Notes: generated from the sequence alone by a model not told the origin. A stretch of DNA of 64,000 nucleotides from Verrucomicrobiota bacterium (GCA_023433275.1 JAEZDN010000011.1:19508-83507); one strand, 5' to 3'; positions 10,427-19,261 are shown, counted from the stretch's first letter. Program-made: numbers and translations.

Positions 10427-11497
10427 ATGCCCGGGCAACCGCAGGTCAACATCGCCCTGATCGGCGCCGGCGCCGTGGCGACGACGCATCTTGTCGGATT
10501 GGGCGAGCATCCCGCCGCCCGCGTGGTTGCCGTGGCTGAAACCGCGGAGGAGCGCGGGCGCGAATTGGCGGCGCGCTTTGGCGTGGGGGAGTGGGTCTCT
10601 GACTATCGTTCTTTGCTCGAGCGCGACGACATCCAGGTCTTCTCGATCGCGTTACCCAACCATCTGCACGCGCCCGTGGCACTCGCCGCGCTGCGAGCGG
10701 GCAAGCACGTGCTGTTGGAGAAGCCGATGGCCACCAGCGCCGCCGAGGCGGCCGCGCTGGCGGCGGAGGCGCGGGCGCGGCAGCGCGTGCTGATGGTCGG
10801 GCAGAACAACCGCTTCGGGCCGGACGTGCAGACCGCGCGCCGGCTGGTGGCGGAAGGGGTGCTCGGCGAGGTTTACCACGCGCGAACGGGTTGGGCGCGC
10901 CGGGCCGGAATCCCGCGCATCGGCTCATGGTTCACGCAGAAACAGTATGCGGGCGGCGGGTGCGTGTACGACATCGGGGTGCATGCGCTCGATCGCTGCC
11001 TGTGGCTGATGGACGAGTTCGAGGCGGCGACGGTGTCGGCGCGCACGTGCGCGGCGTTCGGTCCGCGGGGCCTGGGCGCGGGCACCTGGGGGAAGGGCGA
11101 GATCGACCCGACGGCGACCTTTGACGTGGAGGACCTCGCCGTGGCGTTCATTCGGTTGCGCAGCGGTCGCACGGTGCTGCTGGAGACCTCGTGGGCGGCG
11201 CACCAGCCCGAGGCGGATTTCAACGGCACGCAACTTTACGGCACCGAGGCGGGCCTGCTGTTGCCGCCGCTGCGGCTTTTCCGCCAGGGGCCCTCCGGTT
11301 ACGTGACGGAGCTCGTGGATCCCTTGCCGACGCTGGTCAGCCCGAACCGCATGGCACATTTCATCGACGTCGTGCTGGGGCGAGCCGAGCCCTTCGTGCG
11401 ATTGGAGGAGTCGGTGGCGGTGCAGAAAATCCTGGACGCGATCTACCGCTCGGCCGCGCTCGGGCGCGAGGTGAGCATGGAGGAAGTGCCAGCATGA
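10427..11497 (+). CDS. Gfo/Idh/MocA family oxidoreductase
   Basis: A 356-residue NAD(P)-dependent oxidoreductase. The Rossmann loop is GAGAVATTH (13-21), the family EKP motif is at 98-100 with Lys99, and DIGVHALD carries the conserved catalytic Asp/His pair. The ATG at 10427 follows the isomerase-like stop by seven bases; the longer frame upstream overlaps that gene and was rejected. The stop overlaps the GH4 start as ATGA. Members oxidise sugars or sugar acids, and some act in oxidation-assisted glycoside cleavage together with TIM-barrel isomerase-like partners. That partnership fits the order seen here, but the substrate is unknown. Confidence 0.88.
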   Translation: MPGQPQVNIALIGAGAVATTHLVGLGEHPAARVVAVAETAEERGRELAARFGVGEWVSDYRSLLERDDIQVFSIALPNHLHAPVALAALRAGKHVLLEKPMATSAAEAAALAAEARARQRVLMVGQNNRFGPDVQTARRLVAEGVLGEVYHARTGWARRAGIPRIGSWFTQKQYAGGGCVYDIGVHALDRCLWLMDEFEAATVSARTCAAFGPRGLGAGTWGKGEIDPTATFDVEDLAVAFIRLRSGRTVLLETSWAAHQPEADFNGTQLYGTEAGLLLPPLRLFRQGPSGYVTELVDPLPTLVSPNRMAHFIDVVLGRAEPFVRLEESVAVQKILDAIYRSAALGREVSMEEVPA

Positions 11498-12861
11498 GGC
11501 CGGCCGAACTCAAAATTGCCTACATCGGCGGCGGTTCGCGGCAGTGGGCGCGGATGTTCATGGCCGACCTCGCGCTGTCCCCGCGCCTGTGCGGGGAGCT
11601 TGCGCTGTATGATTCCGAGCACGCGGCGGCGGCTCGCAACGAGCAGCTCGGCGCGGCGCTGTTTGCCCGGCCCGAGGCGACGGGGTGCTTCCGGGTGCGG
11701 GCCGTGCGCCGGCTCGCTGACGCGTTGCGAGGGGCGGACGTGGTGGTGCTCTCGATCGAGCCGGGTCCGATGACGATGCGTTATGCGGACCTGGAGATTC
11801 CCGCGCGCCACGGCATCGTGCAGCCGGTGGGCGACACGACCGGGCCGGGTGGATTGATGCGCGCATTGCGCGCGGTGCCGGTATATGCCGGTTTCGGTCG
11901 GGCGATTGCCGCGCATTGTCCGCGCGCGTGGGTGATCAATTACACGAATCCCATGACCCTGTGCACGGCGGCGCTGCACGCCGGGTTTCCTGCCATTCGG
12001 GCCTTTGGTTGCTGTCATGAGGTTTTTCTGACGCAGAGCCGGCTCGCGGGGCTGGTCGCGGAGTGGTTCGGCGTACCGCCGCCGGCGCGCGGGGAGATCA
12101 AGCTCGATGTCGCCGGCGTGAATCATTTCACGTGGGCGACGGCGGCCACGTGGCGTGGGCGTGACCTGTTTCCGCATTTGCGCCGGCATGTGGCGAAGCC
12201 CGGGCGATTCCGGGCCGCGACGGCCCTCGCGCGGCGGCACCGGCGCCAGGAGCGCTGGTTCGACAGCCCCGGGTTGATCGCGCTCGACCTGTTCCGCCGG
12301 CACGGTGCGCTCGGCGCGGCGGGTGACCGGCATCTCGCGGAGTTCCTGCCGGAGTACTGCGCCGACGAGGCCACGCTCCACCGCTGGGGCGTGGTGCTCA
12401 CGCCGTATGCATGGCGGCGGCGGCATCGCCGGCGTCACGCTGCCGCCGCGCCGGCTGTCGCCGCGCAACCGTTGCGGCCCAGCGGCGAGGAGGGCGTGCG
12501 CCAGATCGAGGCGCTGCACGGCTTCGCGCCGCTGGTGACCAACGTGAACCTCCCGAATCACGGCCAGGTGGACGGGCTGCCGGCCGGCGCCGTCGTGGAG
12601 ACGATGGCGCGTTTCGACGGCAAGGGCATCCGTCCGATGCGCGCCGGCACGCTGCCGGCCACAGCTGCGGCGCTGGTGCGCCGCACGGCGGACGTGCAGG
12701 CGCTGACGCTCACGGCCGCCCTCCGCCGGGATCGCGACGCCGCCTTTGCGGCCCTGCTCGCCGATCCATTGATGCACTTGCCCGTGGACCGGGTTTGGCG
12801 GATGTTTCGCGCGATGCTGCGTCACTGCCGTCCCGAACTGCCGGGCTGGCGGATTCCATAA
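11494..12861 (+). CDS. GH4 glycosidase with CHEV motif, probable alpha-galacturonidase
   Basis: A 455-residue GH4 enzyme. The Rossmann motif YIGGGSRQW (10-18) binds NAD, NYTNPM (149-154) follows, and the metal/cofactor motif is CCHEV with Cys174 and His175. A second metal His is in GVNHFTW. GH4 enzymes cleave glycosides by a redox elimination mechanism that needs NAD and Mn. The CHEV form of the motif is known from the alpha-galacturonidase branch (LplD type), whereas other GH4 groups carry variants such as CNIP or CHSV. An alpha-galacturonidase next to rhamnosidases would suit rhamnogalacturonan breakdown. The start is the ATG in the ATGA overlap. The stretch near residues 305-325 is unusually Arg/His/Ala-rich. 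Confidence 0.85.
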   Translation: MRPAELKIAYIGGGSRQWARMFMADLALSPRLCGELALYDSEHAAAARNEQLGAALFARPEATGCFRVRAVRRLADALRGADVVVLSIEPGPMTMRYADLEIPARHGIVQPVGDTTGPGGLMRALRAVPVYAGFGRAIAAHCPRAWVINYTNPMTLCTAALHAGFPAIRAFGCCHEVFLTQSRLAGLVAEWFGVPPPARGEIKLDVAGVNHFTWATAATWRGRDLFPHLRRHVAKPGRFRAATALARRHRRQERWFDSPGLIALDLFRRHGALGAAGDRHLAEFLPEYCADEATLHRWGVVLTPYAWRRRHRRRHAAAAPAVAAQPLRPSGEEGVRQIEALHGFAPLVTNVNLPNHGQVDGLPAGAVVETMARFDGKGIRPMRAGTLPATAAALVRRTADVQALTLTAALRRDRDAAFAALLADPLMHLPVDRVWRMFRAMLRHCRPELPGWRIP

Positions 12862-12874
12862 CCCCACCCTTCTC

Positions 12875-15295
12875 ATGAAAACCATACCCTACCTCCGTCG
12901 TCTTGTGCTGCTGTTCGCCTGCTGTTGGTCGGCCTTGTTGGCGGCCGGAGCGCAGACGGCGGCCGGGATGCCCGCCCCGTCTCCTGAGCTGATGGGCCGG
13001 TTCTGGACGGCGCATTGGATCAAGCACACCTCCACGCCCCAGGCGGATTTCGGCGTCTGGCTGTTCCGTCGCACCTTCGAGCTGCCGGAGAAGCCCGCGC
13101 GGTTTGTCGTGCATGTGACGGGCGATGCGCGCTACCGGCTGTGGGTGAACGGGCAGGACGTGATGGCGGGGCCGCAGGCGGGTGACCCGGACAACTGGCA
13201 TTTCGAAAGCGTGGATCTCGCGCCGTGGTTGCGCGCGGGGAAGAACGTCATCGCCGCGCGCGTGATCGGCTACGGTGACATCGGGCCGCATTCCAACATG
13301 GGGCAGCGCACGGGCTTCCTGCTGCAAGGTGACACGGAGACGGAGCGCGTGGCGGACACCGGCGCCAAGTGGAAGGTCACGCGCGACACCGGCGTCGCGC
13401 CGTTTCTCGCCGACCGGGACAAGTTGCGGACCTACGTCGTCGTGAGTCCGGGCAGTGCATTGGATGGCAGCCGGCATCCGTGGGGCTGGGAGACGCCGGA
13501 GTTCGACGATTCCGGTTGGGCGGCGGCCCAGGCGCTGCGGCCCGGTTATCCGCGTGGCGTGGGCACGGATGTGGATTACTGGCTGGTGCCGCGCACGATT
13601 CCGTTGCTGGAGGAAACGCCCGAGCGTTTCGCGCGCGTGGTGCGTTCGGCCGGGGTGACGCCGCCCGCGGCGTTTCCCGCGCAGACCGCGGCGTTCACCG
13701 TGCCGGCCGGCACGAAGGCCGGGATGCTCCTCGACCGCGGTCATCTCACCAATGCCTACCCGCGGATCACCGTGAGCGGAGGGCGCGGCGCCAGGGTCAC
13801 GATGCGTTACGCCGAGGCGCTGTTCGACGCGAAGCGGCAGAAAGGGCACCGCGACGAGACGGAAGGGAAGGAACTGATTGGCCTTGGCGACCAGTTCATC
13901 CCCGACGGCGGCAGGAACCGGAGTTTCTCGCCGATCGATTTCCGGACCTACCGTTATGTCCAGCTCGACATCGAGACCGGCGAGGAGCCGCTGACGATCG
14001 AGGATTTGAGCGGCGTGTTCACCGGCTATCCTTTCAAGGAGAATGCCCGGTTTGAGAGCGACGATCCGGAACTCTCGCGCATCTGGGACGTGGGCTGGCG
14101 CACGCTGCGGCTGTGCACGATCGATACGTATGTGGACTGTCCCTACTACGAGCAGCTCCAATACGTCGGCGACACGCGCCTGCAGGCGCTGATCTCGCTC
14201 TATGTGTCCGGCGACGACCGGCTGATGCGCAACGCCATCGAGCAGTTCGATCGCTCGCGCATCCCGGAGGGGCTCACGCGGAGTCGTTATCCGGCGAACC
14301 ATCCGCAGCTCATCAACACGTTCTCGCTGTTCTGGGTCGACATGGTGCACGACCATTGGTGGCACCGGGGCGACACCGCGTTCATGGCGGAGCGCATGAC
14401 GGGCGTGGAGGCGGTGCTCGCGTGGTTCGCACGGCGGATGGATCCGGCCACGGGTTTGCTCGGACCGCTCGATTACTGGACGTTCGTGGATTGGGCGCGG
14501 GAATGGCCGTGGGAGCCATTGGCCACGATCGGCGGGCAGCCGCCGGGCTCGCGGACGGGCGGCTCGACCGTCGTGTCGCTGCAATATGCCGGCACCTTGC
14601 GCCGGGCGGCGCAGCTGGCCCACGCGTTGGGGCGCGACGAACTCGCCTCCCGCTACGAGCAACAGGCCGCCGGGCTGATTGCGGCGGTCAACCGGCACTG
14701 CTGGGATGCGGGCCGCGGGTTCTACGCCGACACTCCGGGTGGGAAGTCGTTCAGCCAGCACGGCAATCTCCTCGCCGTGCTCACGGGTGCGGTCACCGGG
14801 GACGCCGCGCGCGACCTGATCCAGCGCACGGCGGACGACACCTCGCTCGTGCAGACGACGACGTATTTCCGTTTCTACCTGCTGCGCGCCCTGAAGGAAG
14901 CGGGGCTGGGCGAGCAGTACCTGTCGCGCCTGGGCCTGTGGCGCGACATGCTCGCGCTCGGGCTAACCACCTTCGCGGAGAAGCCTGATCCCACGCGCTC
15001 GGACTGCCATGCATGGAGTTCGACGCCCGTGTATGAATTGCTGGCCACGGTGTGCGGCATCGAGCCGGCCTCGCCGGGTTTTGCGACCGTGCGCATCGAG
15101 CCGCACCTCGGGCATCTGCAGCATGCCAGCGCGACGATGCCGCACCCGCAGGGCGAGATTGCCGTGGCGTTGCGGCGAGCGGGCGAAGGCATCCGCGCGG
15201 AAGTCACGCTGCCCGCGGGCGTGACGGGTGAATTCGTGTGGAAAGGCCGGGCGGTGGCGTTGAACGCTGGGGCGCAGACGCTGACGTTGCCGTGA
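12875..15295 (+). CDS. GH78 alpha-L-rhamnosidase, exported paralogue
   Basis: An 806-residue protein with a signal peptide (MKTIPYLRRLVLLFACCWSALLAAG is the start region, split here as MKTIPYLRR then LVLLFACCWSALLAAG). Its domain order parallels the cytosolic GH78 at 7304: a beta-sandwich with RYRLWVNGQDV, a second sandwich, then the (alpha/alpha)6 barrel with DCPYYEQ at residues 421-427 (Glu426 the likely acid) and CHAWSSTP. It should remove terminal alpha-L-rhamnose outside the cytoplasm. It follows the GH4 gene by 13 bases and closes the rightward operon, ending at a repeat block and a bidirectional terminator. Confidence 0.9.
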   Translation: MKTIPYLRRLVLLFACCWSALLAAGAQTAAGMPAPSPELMGRFWTAHWIKHTSTPQADFGVWLFRRTFELPEKPARFVVHVTGDARYRLWVNGQDVMAGPQAGDPDNWHFESVDLAPWLRAGKNVIAARVIGYGDIGPHSNMGQRTGFLLQGDTETERVADTGAKWKVTRDTGVAPFLADRDKLRTYVVVSPGSALDGSRHPWGWETPEFDDSGWAAAQALRPGYPRGVGTDVDYWLVPRTIPLLEETPERFARVVRSAGVTPPAAFPAQTAAFTVPAGTKAGMLLDRGHLTNAYPRITVSGGRGARVTMRYAEALFDAKRQKGHRDETEGKELIGLGDQFIPDGGRNRSFSPIDFRTYRYVQLDIETGEEPLTIEDLSGVFTGYPFKENARFESDDPELSRIWDVGWRTLRLCTIDTYVDCPYYEQLQYVGDTRLQALISLYVSGDDRLMRNAIEQFDRSRIPEGLTRSRYPANHPQLINTFSLFWVDMVHDHWWHRGDTAFMAERMTGVEAVLAWFARRMDPATGLLGPLDYWTFVDWAREWPWEPLATIGGQPPGSRTGGSTVVSLQYAGTLRRAAQLAHALGRDELASRYEQQAAGLIAAVNRHCWDAGRGFYADTPGGKSFSQHGNLLAVLTGAVTGDAARDLIQRTADDTSLVQTTTYFRFYLLRALKEAGLGEQYLSRLGLWRDMLALGLTTFAEKPDPTRSDCHAWSSTPVYELLATVCGIEPASPGFATVRIEPHLGHLQHASATMPHPQGEIAVALRRAGEGIRAEVTLPAGVTGEFVWKGRAVALNAGAQTLTLP

Positions 15296-15302
15296 GGCAG
15301 TC

Positions 15303-15417
15303 GGGGCGCAGGCTTGGCTGCGCCCTGAGGCATGTGCCGCGATGGAATGACGGGCGCTGCAGGACTGCGCCCCTACACCGGCGGGTTCCGCCACCGGGGC
15401 GGGGGCGCCCCGGCTCC
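15303..15417. repeat. REP-like palindromes, family A pair plus family B
   Basis: Family A copies at 15303-15326 and 15352-15376 form an inverted pair, followed by a family B copy at 15394-15417 (minus strand GGAGCCGGGGCGCCC). The same A-then-B order is seen at 1499-1707 and 51156-51335, so the two families may travel or assemble together. Confidence 0.8.
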
Positions 15418-15466
15418 AGGGGCGCCGGACTTGGGGGTGATGCTTTCGGCCACCCCTGAAAATGGA

Positions 15467-15515
15467 CCGGGCCGCCCTTGCGTGAGCAGAGGGCGGCCCG
15501 GGTTATTTGCTTTTA
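15467..15515. terminator. Bidirectional terminator between convergent units
   Basis: A perfect 12-bp inverted repeat (15467-15478 with 15490-15501). It is followed by a T-rich tract (TTATTTGCTTTT) on the plus strand and preceded by an A-rich tract that becomes T-rich on the minus strand. It lies between the end of the rightward pectin operon and the end of the leftward TonB-domain gene. Confidence 0.8.
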
Positions 15516-15516
15516 C

Positions 15517-15915
15517 TTAGTTAAACGCGTAGCGGGTGGCAGTGTCGTAGTTGACGACAATGTTCACCGGCAGCGCGACCTTGCGTGGCACCGGTTTGCC
15601 GTCGACGAGCGCAGGGGAGAATTTCCACTGCGCCACGGCGGCGGCGACCGACGACACCAGTTCGGCGTGAGCGCCGGGCGTGACCGACTTGATGTCGGTC
15701 GGCTTGCCCGTCGCATCGACGACGAATTCGAGGACCACCTGGCGGCCGGCGAACCGGGCGCTCACGTCGGGTGCAATGACCGTGGTGGGCACCGGGCCGT
15801 CGGCGCGGTTGCGGTAGGACTCGACATAGGCCCGCTCGGTGGGATCCGCCGCCACGAGGGCGAGGGGAGCAACGAGCAAGCCGAGGCTGAGGGCTAGTTT
15901 GGACTTCGTGTTCAT
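15517..15915 (-). CDS. Small exported TonB C-terminal-domain protein
   Basis: A 132-residue protein with a signal peptide (MNTKSKLALSLGLLVAPLAL) followed directly by a TonB C-terminal-like domain (about 40-125): VVLEFVVDATGKPTDIK, an AVAQWKFSPA segment and a beta strand end. Classical TonB has an N-terminal membrane anchor and a long proline-rich linker; both are missing, so it is probably free in the periplasm. It may bind TonB-receptor plugs or act as an adaptor, but it cannot couple to ExbB/ExbD in the usual way. It stands alone, with a 450-base gap upstream. Confidence 0.75.
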   Translation of the reverse strand: MNTKSKLALSLGLLVAPLALVAADPTERAYVESYRNRADGPVPTTVIAPDVSARFAGRQVVLEFVVDATGKPTDIKSVTPGAHAELVSSVAAAVAQWKFSPALVDGKPVPRKVALPVNIVVNYDTATRYAFN

Positions 15916-16364
15916 GGCTTTGAACTCCGCCTGGGGGCGGAGGTTGTTTTTCTGTTCAGAGGCGGGACACGGCCACCGGCCGGAATGGCCGCAGGCTGGG
16001 CGTCCCGTTTCGCCTCCTCCGGTCCGTTAATCGACCGAAGGCGACAAAAGTCTGCTTTGGGGCAATCCGGGGGTACGATCACACCACCTCCCGGCGTCCG
16101 ACAGAATCGTGCTGACACGTCATCCGGCTGGGTCCGACGGCCTCGGGCCGGGCTCAGCCAAGTCAAAGAACTCCGTCGCGAGGGGGACGCGGCTGGCGCA
16201 GCCATGTCCTTGCGACTGGGAACCAGTATAGCATGATCGGTGCCACGGGGCGTGTGCCGATCGGGTTACTTTTACAGTCCCAGCGATCTCAATCCTTCGC
16301 CGGCGGAGCATTAGAATCGCAGGAAAGCCTTGAACGAGATCACCCCGCGCATGTCCTAGGGGCG
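15916..16364. other. Intergenic region, divergent starts
   Basis: A 449-base gap between two divergent start codons. It must contain promoters for both neighbours. I see no convincing small ORF and no copy of the repeat families; a modest A/T-richer segment lies near 15940-15960, next to the TonB-domain gene. Confidence 0.4.
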
Positions 16365-17216
16365 ATGCGTTTTCCTTTCCGTTGGCCGTTTCATCTTTGT
16401 GTCGCATTGCTGGCCGCCGCCGTCACGGCGGTGGGCGCCGAGACCTTTGCCGAGCGAACCCTGAAGGAAATCGCGGCGCGTCAGCGCAACATCTTCAGCC
16501 GGGCCGAGGCCGAGGGCGAGCATCTCGACGAGGCGTGGTTGCGCGGGGAAATCCAAAGCGTGATCAACAGCTATGATGTGTTGATCCAGGAGAACCCGGA
16601 ATTTGCGGCGGCGCACGCCGCCTATGGCATGTTGCTCGGCAAGGTGGGGATGACGCGCGAGGCGGTGGGCATCCTGCTCAAGGCCAACCAGCTCGACGGG
16701 GAGATTCCGGTGGTGAAGAACGAGATCGCGCGCTTCCTGGCCGAGGATGGAAAGATCGCCGAGGCGCTCCCCTGGTTGACGGCGGCGGTGAAGCTCGCGC
16801 CGGAGGAGCCGCTTTACCACTATCACCTGGGCAAGCTGCTCATGGAAGGACGAGACGATTTGATTGCGACGGGCGAGTTCACGCGCGCCACGCTGGACGA
16901 GGCGATGCTCAAGGCGTTCCAGCGCGGGGCCGAGCTGGCACCCGGCAACATGGCCTACGCGTATCGCGCGGCCGAGGCGTATTACGATCTCGAGGTCCCG
17001 CGGTGGGAAGAGGCGCTCAAGGCGTGGGGCGAGCTGGAGACGCGGGCGCGGCCCGGACTGGAGCAGCAGACGATCCGGCTGCATGCGGCCAACGTGCTGG
17101 TGAAGCTCGGGCGAGCCGAGCATGCGCGGGCGCTGCTGGTCACCGTGACGGAAGCGCCCCTGCAGAAACAGAAGCAGACTTTGCTGGACGAGCTGCCCCC
17201 GGCCGACGCAAAGTAA
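16365..17216 (+). CDS. Exported TPR-repeat protein
   Basis: The ATG at 16365 gives 283 residues with a signal peptide (MRFPFRWPFHLCVALLAAA). Helical pairs with TPR spacing run from about residue 45 to 265, for example FAAAHAAYGMLLGKVGM, IAEALPWLTAAVKLAPEE and LLKANQLDGEIP. TPR proteins bind partner proteins; no catalytic domain is present. The gene heads a rightward cluster with the rhomboid-like gene (6 bases later) and prmB. A longer frame from 16233 lacks a signal peptide and was not used. Confidence 0.8.
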   Translation: MRFPFRWPFHLCVALLAAAVTAVGAETFAERTLKEIAARQRNIFSRAEAEGEHLDEAWLRGEIQSVINSYDVLIQENPEFAAAHAAYGMLLGKVGMTREAVGILLKANQLDGEIPVVKNEIARFLAEDGKIAEALPWLTAAVKLAPEEPLYHYHLGKLLMEGRDDLIATGEFTRATLDEAMLKAFQRGAELAPGNMAYAYRAAEAYYDLEVPRWEEALKAWGELETRARPGLEQQTIRLHAANVLVKLGRAEHARALLVTVTEAPLQKQKQTLLDELPPADAK

Positions 17217-17222
17217 CCCGTC

Positions 17223-18002
17223 ATGGGTTTCATCAACCGTCTCGAGCGGGCCTTCGGGCGCTACGCCATTCCGAACATCTCGCTGTACCTCGTGGGGGGC
17301 CAGGTGGTGTTTTGGGCGGTGTCGTTTCTGGGTTTTTTCGACCTGGAGCGCATCGCGTTGCTGCCCCTGGCGGTCACGCACGGCGAGATCTGGCGTCTGT
17401 TCTCGTTCCTGTTGCTCCCGCCGAACGCGCATCCCGTGTTCATCGCCTTCGCGTGGTACATGTTCTACATGATGGGCTCGTCGCTCGAGGGTTACTGGGG
17501 CGTTTTTCGCTACAACCTTTTCCTCTTCCTGGGCTGGGCCCTGACGCTCGGGGTGGCGTTCCTGTTTCCCCTCAACTACGCGACCAACGTCTTCGTGGCC
17601 GGCAGTGTGTTCCTGGCATTTGCGTTCCTGAATCCGGATTTTGAGATCCTGATTTTCTTCATCCTGCCGGTGAAGATCAAGTGGCTCGCGCTCATCGCGT
17701 GGATTGGATACGGCTTCGCCCTCGTGACGGGAACCTGGCCGGTGCGCCTGGCGGTGCTGGCCTCGATCGGGAACTTCCTCGTTTTTTTCGCCGGGGAGAT
17801 CCTGCAGCGGGGCAAGGCAGGCCGGCGACGGATGGAGCACCAGGCCAAGCAGGCGGCGGCACGCGACAACGACGAGCCGCGCCACACCTGCGTGGTGTGC
17901 GGCAAGACGGATCGCACGCACCCGCAGGAGGATTTTCGCTATGGCGATGACGACCGGTGTTACTGCGCGGAGCACCGGCCAAGCATGACCGGCAAGGCCT
18001 GA
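17223..18002 (+). CDS. Rhomboid-like membrane protein, catalytically degenerate, C-terminal Cys/His motif
   Basis: A 259-residue protein with about six membrane segments laid out like rhomboid proteases: LYLVGGQVVFWAVSFLGF, the loop GEIWRLFSFLLLPP (the rhomboid W-R motif) and a long helix set. The catalytic GxSG serine motif is not found (the nearest is VAGSVF), and no active-site His is placed in the last helices, so protease activity is unlikely. After residue 215 a soluble tail carries CVVCGKT and CYCAEH, which could bind a zinc ion. It lies between the TPR gene and prmB, four bases from prmB. Perhaps a pseudo-rhomboid or derlin-like scaffold. Confidence 0.7.
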   Translation: MGFINRLERAFGRYAIPNISLYLVGGQVVFWAVSFLGFFDLERIALLPLAVTHGEIWRLFSFLLLPPNAHPVFIAFAWYMFYMMGSSLEGYWGVFRYNLFLFLGWALTLGVAFLFPLNYATNVFVAGSVFLAFAFLNPDFEILIFFILPVKIKWLALIAWIGYGFALVTGTWPVRLAVLASIGNFLVFFAGEILQRGKAGRRRMEHQAKQAAARDNDEPRHTCVVCGKTDRTHPQEDFRYGDDDRCYCAEHRPSMTGKA

Positions 18003-18005
18003 GTC

Positions 18006-19019
18006 ATGGCGACGAAACCGCAGACGCCGGGCGCCCTGCCTCCACCACGGGACCGGCGCGACCAGCTGGTGACACTGGCGGACTGGCTGGCGTGGGCGGA
18101 GCGGCAATACGCGCGGCGCGGCGCGGCGCTCGGCCAAGTCGCAACCACGGCGCACGACGAGGCGCTTTACCTGCTGCTGCGCACGCTGGAGTTGCCGCTC
18201 GACAGCCGGCCGGCGGTGTTGAAACGGAAGCTCACGGCGGACGAAGCGGGGAAAGTGACGGAGGTTTTCCGGCGTCGACTGGAGGAGCGCACGCCCGCCG
18301 CGTACATCACGCGCGAGGCATTCCTGGGCGAACATCGTTTCTACGTCGACGAGCGCGTGATCATCCCGCGGTCGTACTTTTTGGAACTGATGCCGGCGAT
18401 TGCGGAGATGATGGCAGGCCCGGGAGGGAATTTTCCAACCCCACGGCGGGGTCGCCGTGGCTCCAGGGATCATGCGGCGCGGGCGACCCCGCCCGCGGGT
18501 TCGGTGAAACGCGTCGTGGATGTGTGCACCGGGTCGGGGTGCCTGGCCATCCTGCTGGCGCACCAGTTTCCGGAGGCGAAGGTGGATGCGATTGACTTGT
18601 CGCCCGACGCGCTGGCGGTGGCGCGGTTCAACGTCGCCACGCACCGGCTGGCGAAGCGGGTGCAGCTGCACCATTCCGACGTGTTCGACGCGGTGCCCGC
18701 GGTGAAGTACGACCTGATCCTTTCGAATCCGCCGTACGTGCCGACGCGCGAGCTGCGCGGTTTACCGGAGGAATTCACCAAGGAGCCGCGCATGGCGCTC
18801 GACGGCGGGCGCGACGGGCTGGACATCATTCGCAAGCTCCTGCGGCAGGCGCGGGACCGGCTGCAGAAGCACGGGCTGGTGGTGCTGGAAGTGGGCGGCT
18901 TGCGCGCCGCGATGGACCGGGCGTTTCCGGAGCTGGACCTGCTCTGGTTGCACACGGAGGACGGCGAGGATTGCGTGTGCGCGATCCAGGCTGCGCGGGT
19001 GCTGGCGTGGCGTGGGTAG
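18006..19019 (+). CDS. prmB: PrmB-like N5-glutamine methyltransferase with a repeat-encoded insert
   Basis: A 337-residue methyltransferase that N5-methylates a glutamine, probably in ribosomal protein L3 (PrmB group). The N-terminal helical domain includes PAAYITREAFLGEHRFYV and VIIPRSYFLEL. The SAM-binding motif I is VDVCTGSGCLA (171-181) and the catalytic SNPPYVP has Asn241-Tyr244. PrmC is the alternative, but PRSYFxEL is typical of PrmB. Residues 139-166, between the two domains, are a low-complexity Arg/Gly/Pro segment that is absent from the usual family layout and is encoded by a palindromic repeat (18445-18493). The gene ends TAG just after a GC-rich stretch. Confidence 0.88.
   Translation: MATKPQTPGALPPPRDRRDQLVTLADWLAWAERQYARRGAALGQVATTAHDEALYLLLRTLELPLDSRPAVLKRKLTADEAGKVTEVFRRRLEERTPAAYITREAFLGEHRFYVDERVIIPRSYFLELMPAIAEMMAGPGGNFPTPRRGRRGSRDHAARATPPAGSVKRVVDVCTGSGCLAILLAHQFPEAKVDAIDLSPDALAVARFNVATHRLAKRVQLHHSDVFDAVPAVKYDLILSNPPYVPTRELRGLPEEFTKEPRMALDGGRDGLDIIRKLLRQARDRLQKHGLVVLEVGGLRAAMDRAFPELDLLWLHTEDGEDCVCAIQAARVLAWRG
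18445..18493. repeat. Palindromic element (family B variant) inside prmB
   Basis: A perfect 12-base inverted repeat, ggcggggtcgcc at 18445-18456 with ggcgaccccgcc at 18482-18493. The left half, read on the minus strand, is GGAGCCACGGCGACCCCGCC, which matches the repeats at 44341 and 53025. Its length keeps the prmB frame open. Confidence 0.8.
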
Positions 19020-19261
19020 CCGGAATCAAGCGCAAGCAACGAGGTCGCCGGGCGACGCGTACGGGGGCGTGGGGACGGTCTGGAGGAACAAGCGGCAGTC
19101 CCGTCCGAGGCGCGCCGGGTAGCCGCGACGGGGAGAGTGGGGGTGGAGGCAAAGGCCGAAGTCGGACCATGCCCCCGGATGGAGGGGACGGAAGCACGCG
19201 CACGATTCCGCGCAGGGCAGAAGGACGACGGGGCGCGAGTCAGGGATCGAGATTGAACCGT

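Noticed and set aside
12710..14761. A 683-codon minus-strand frame opposite the exported GH78
   Set aside because: An Arg/Pro/His-rich shadow without motifs; the opposite strand has GH78 catalytic motifs.
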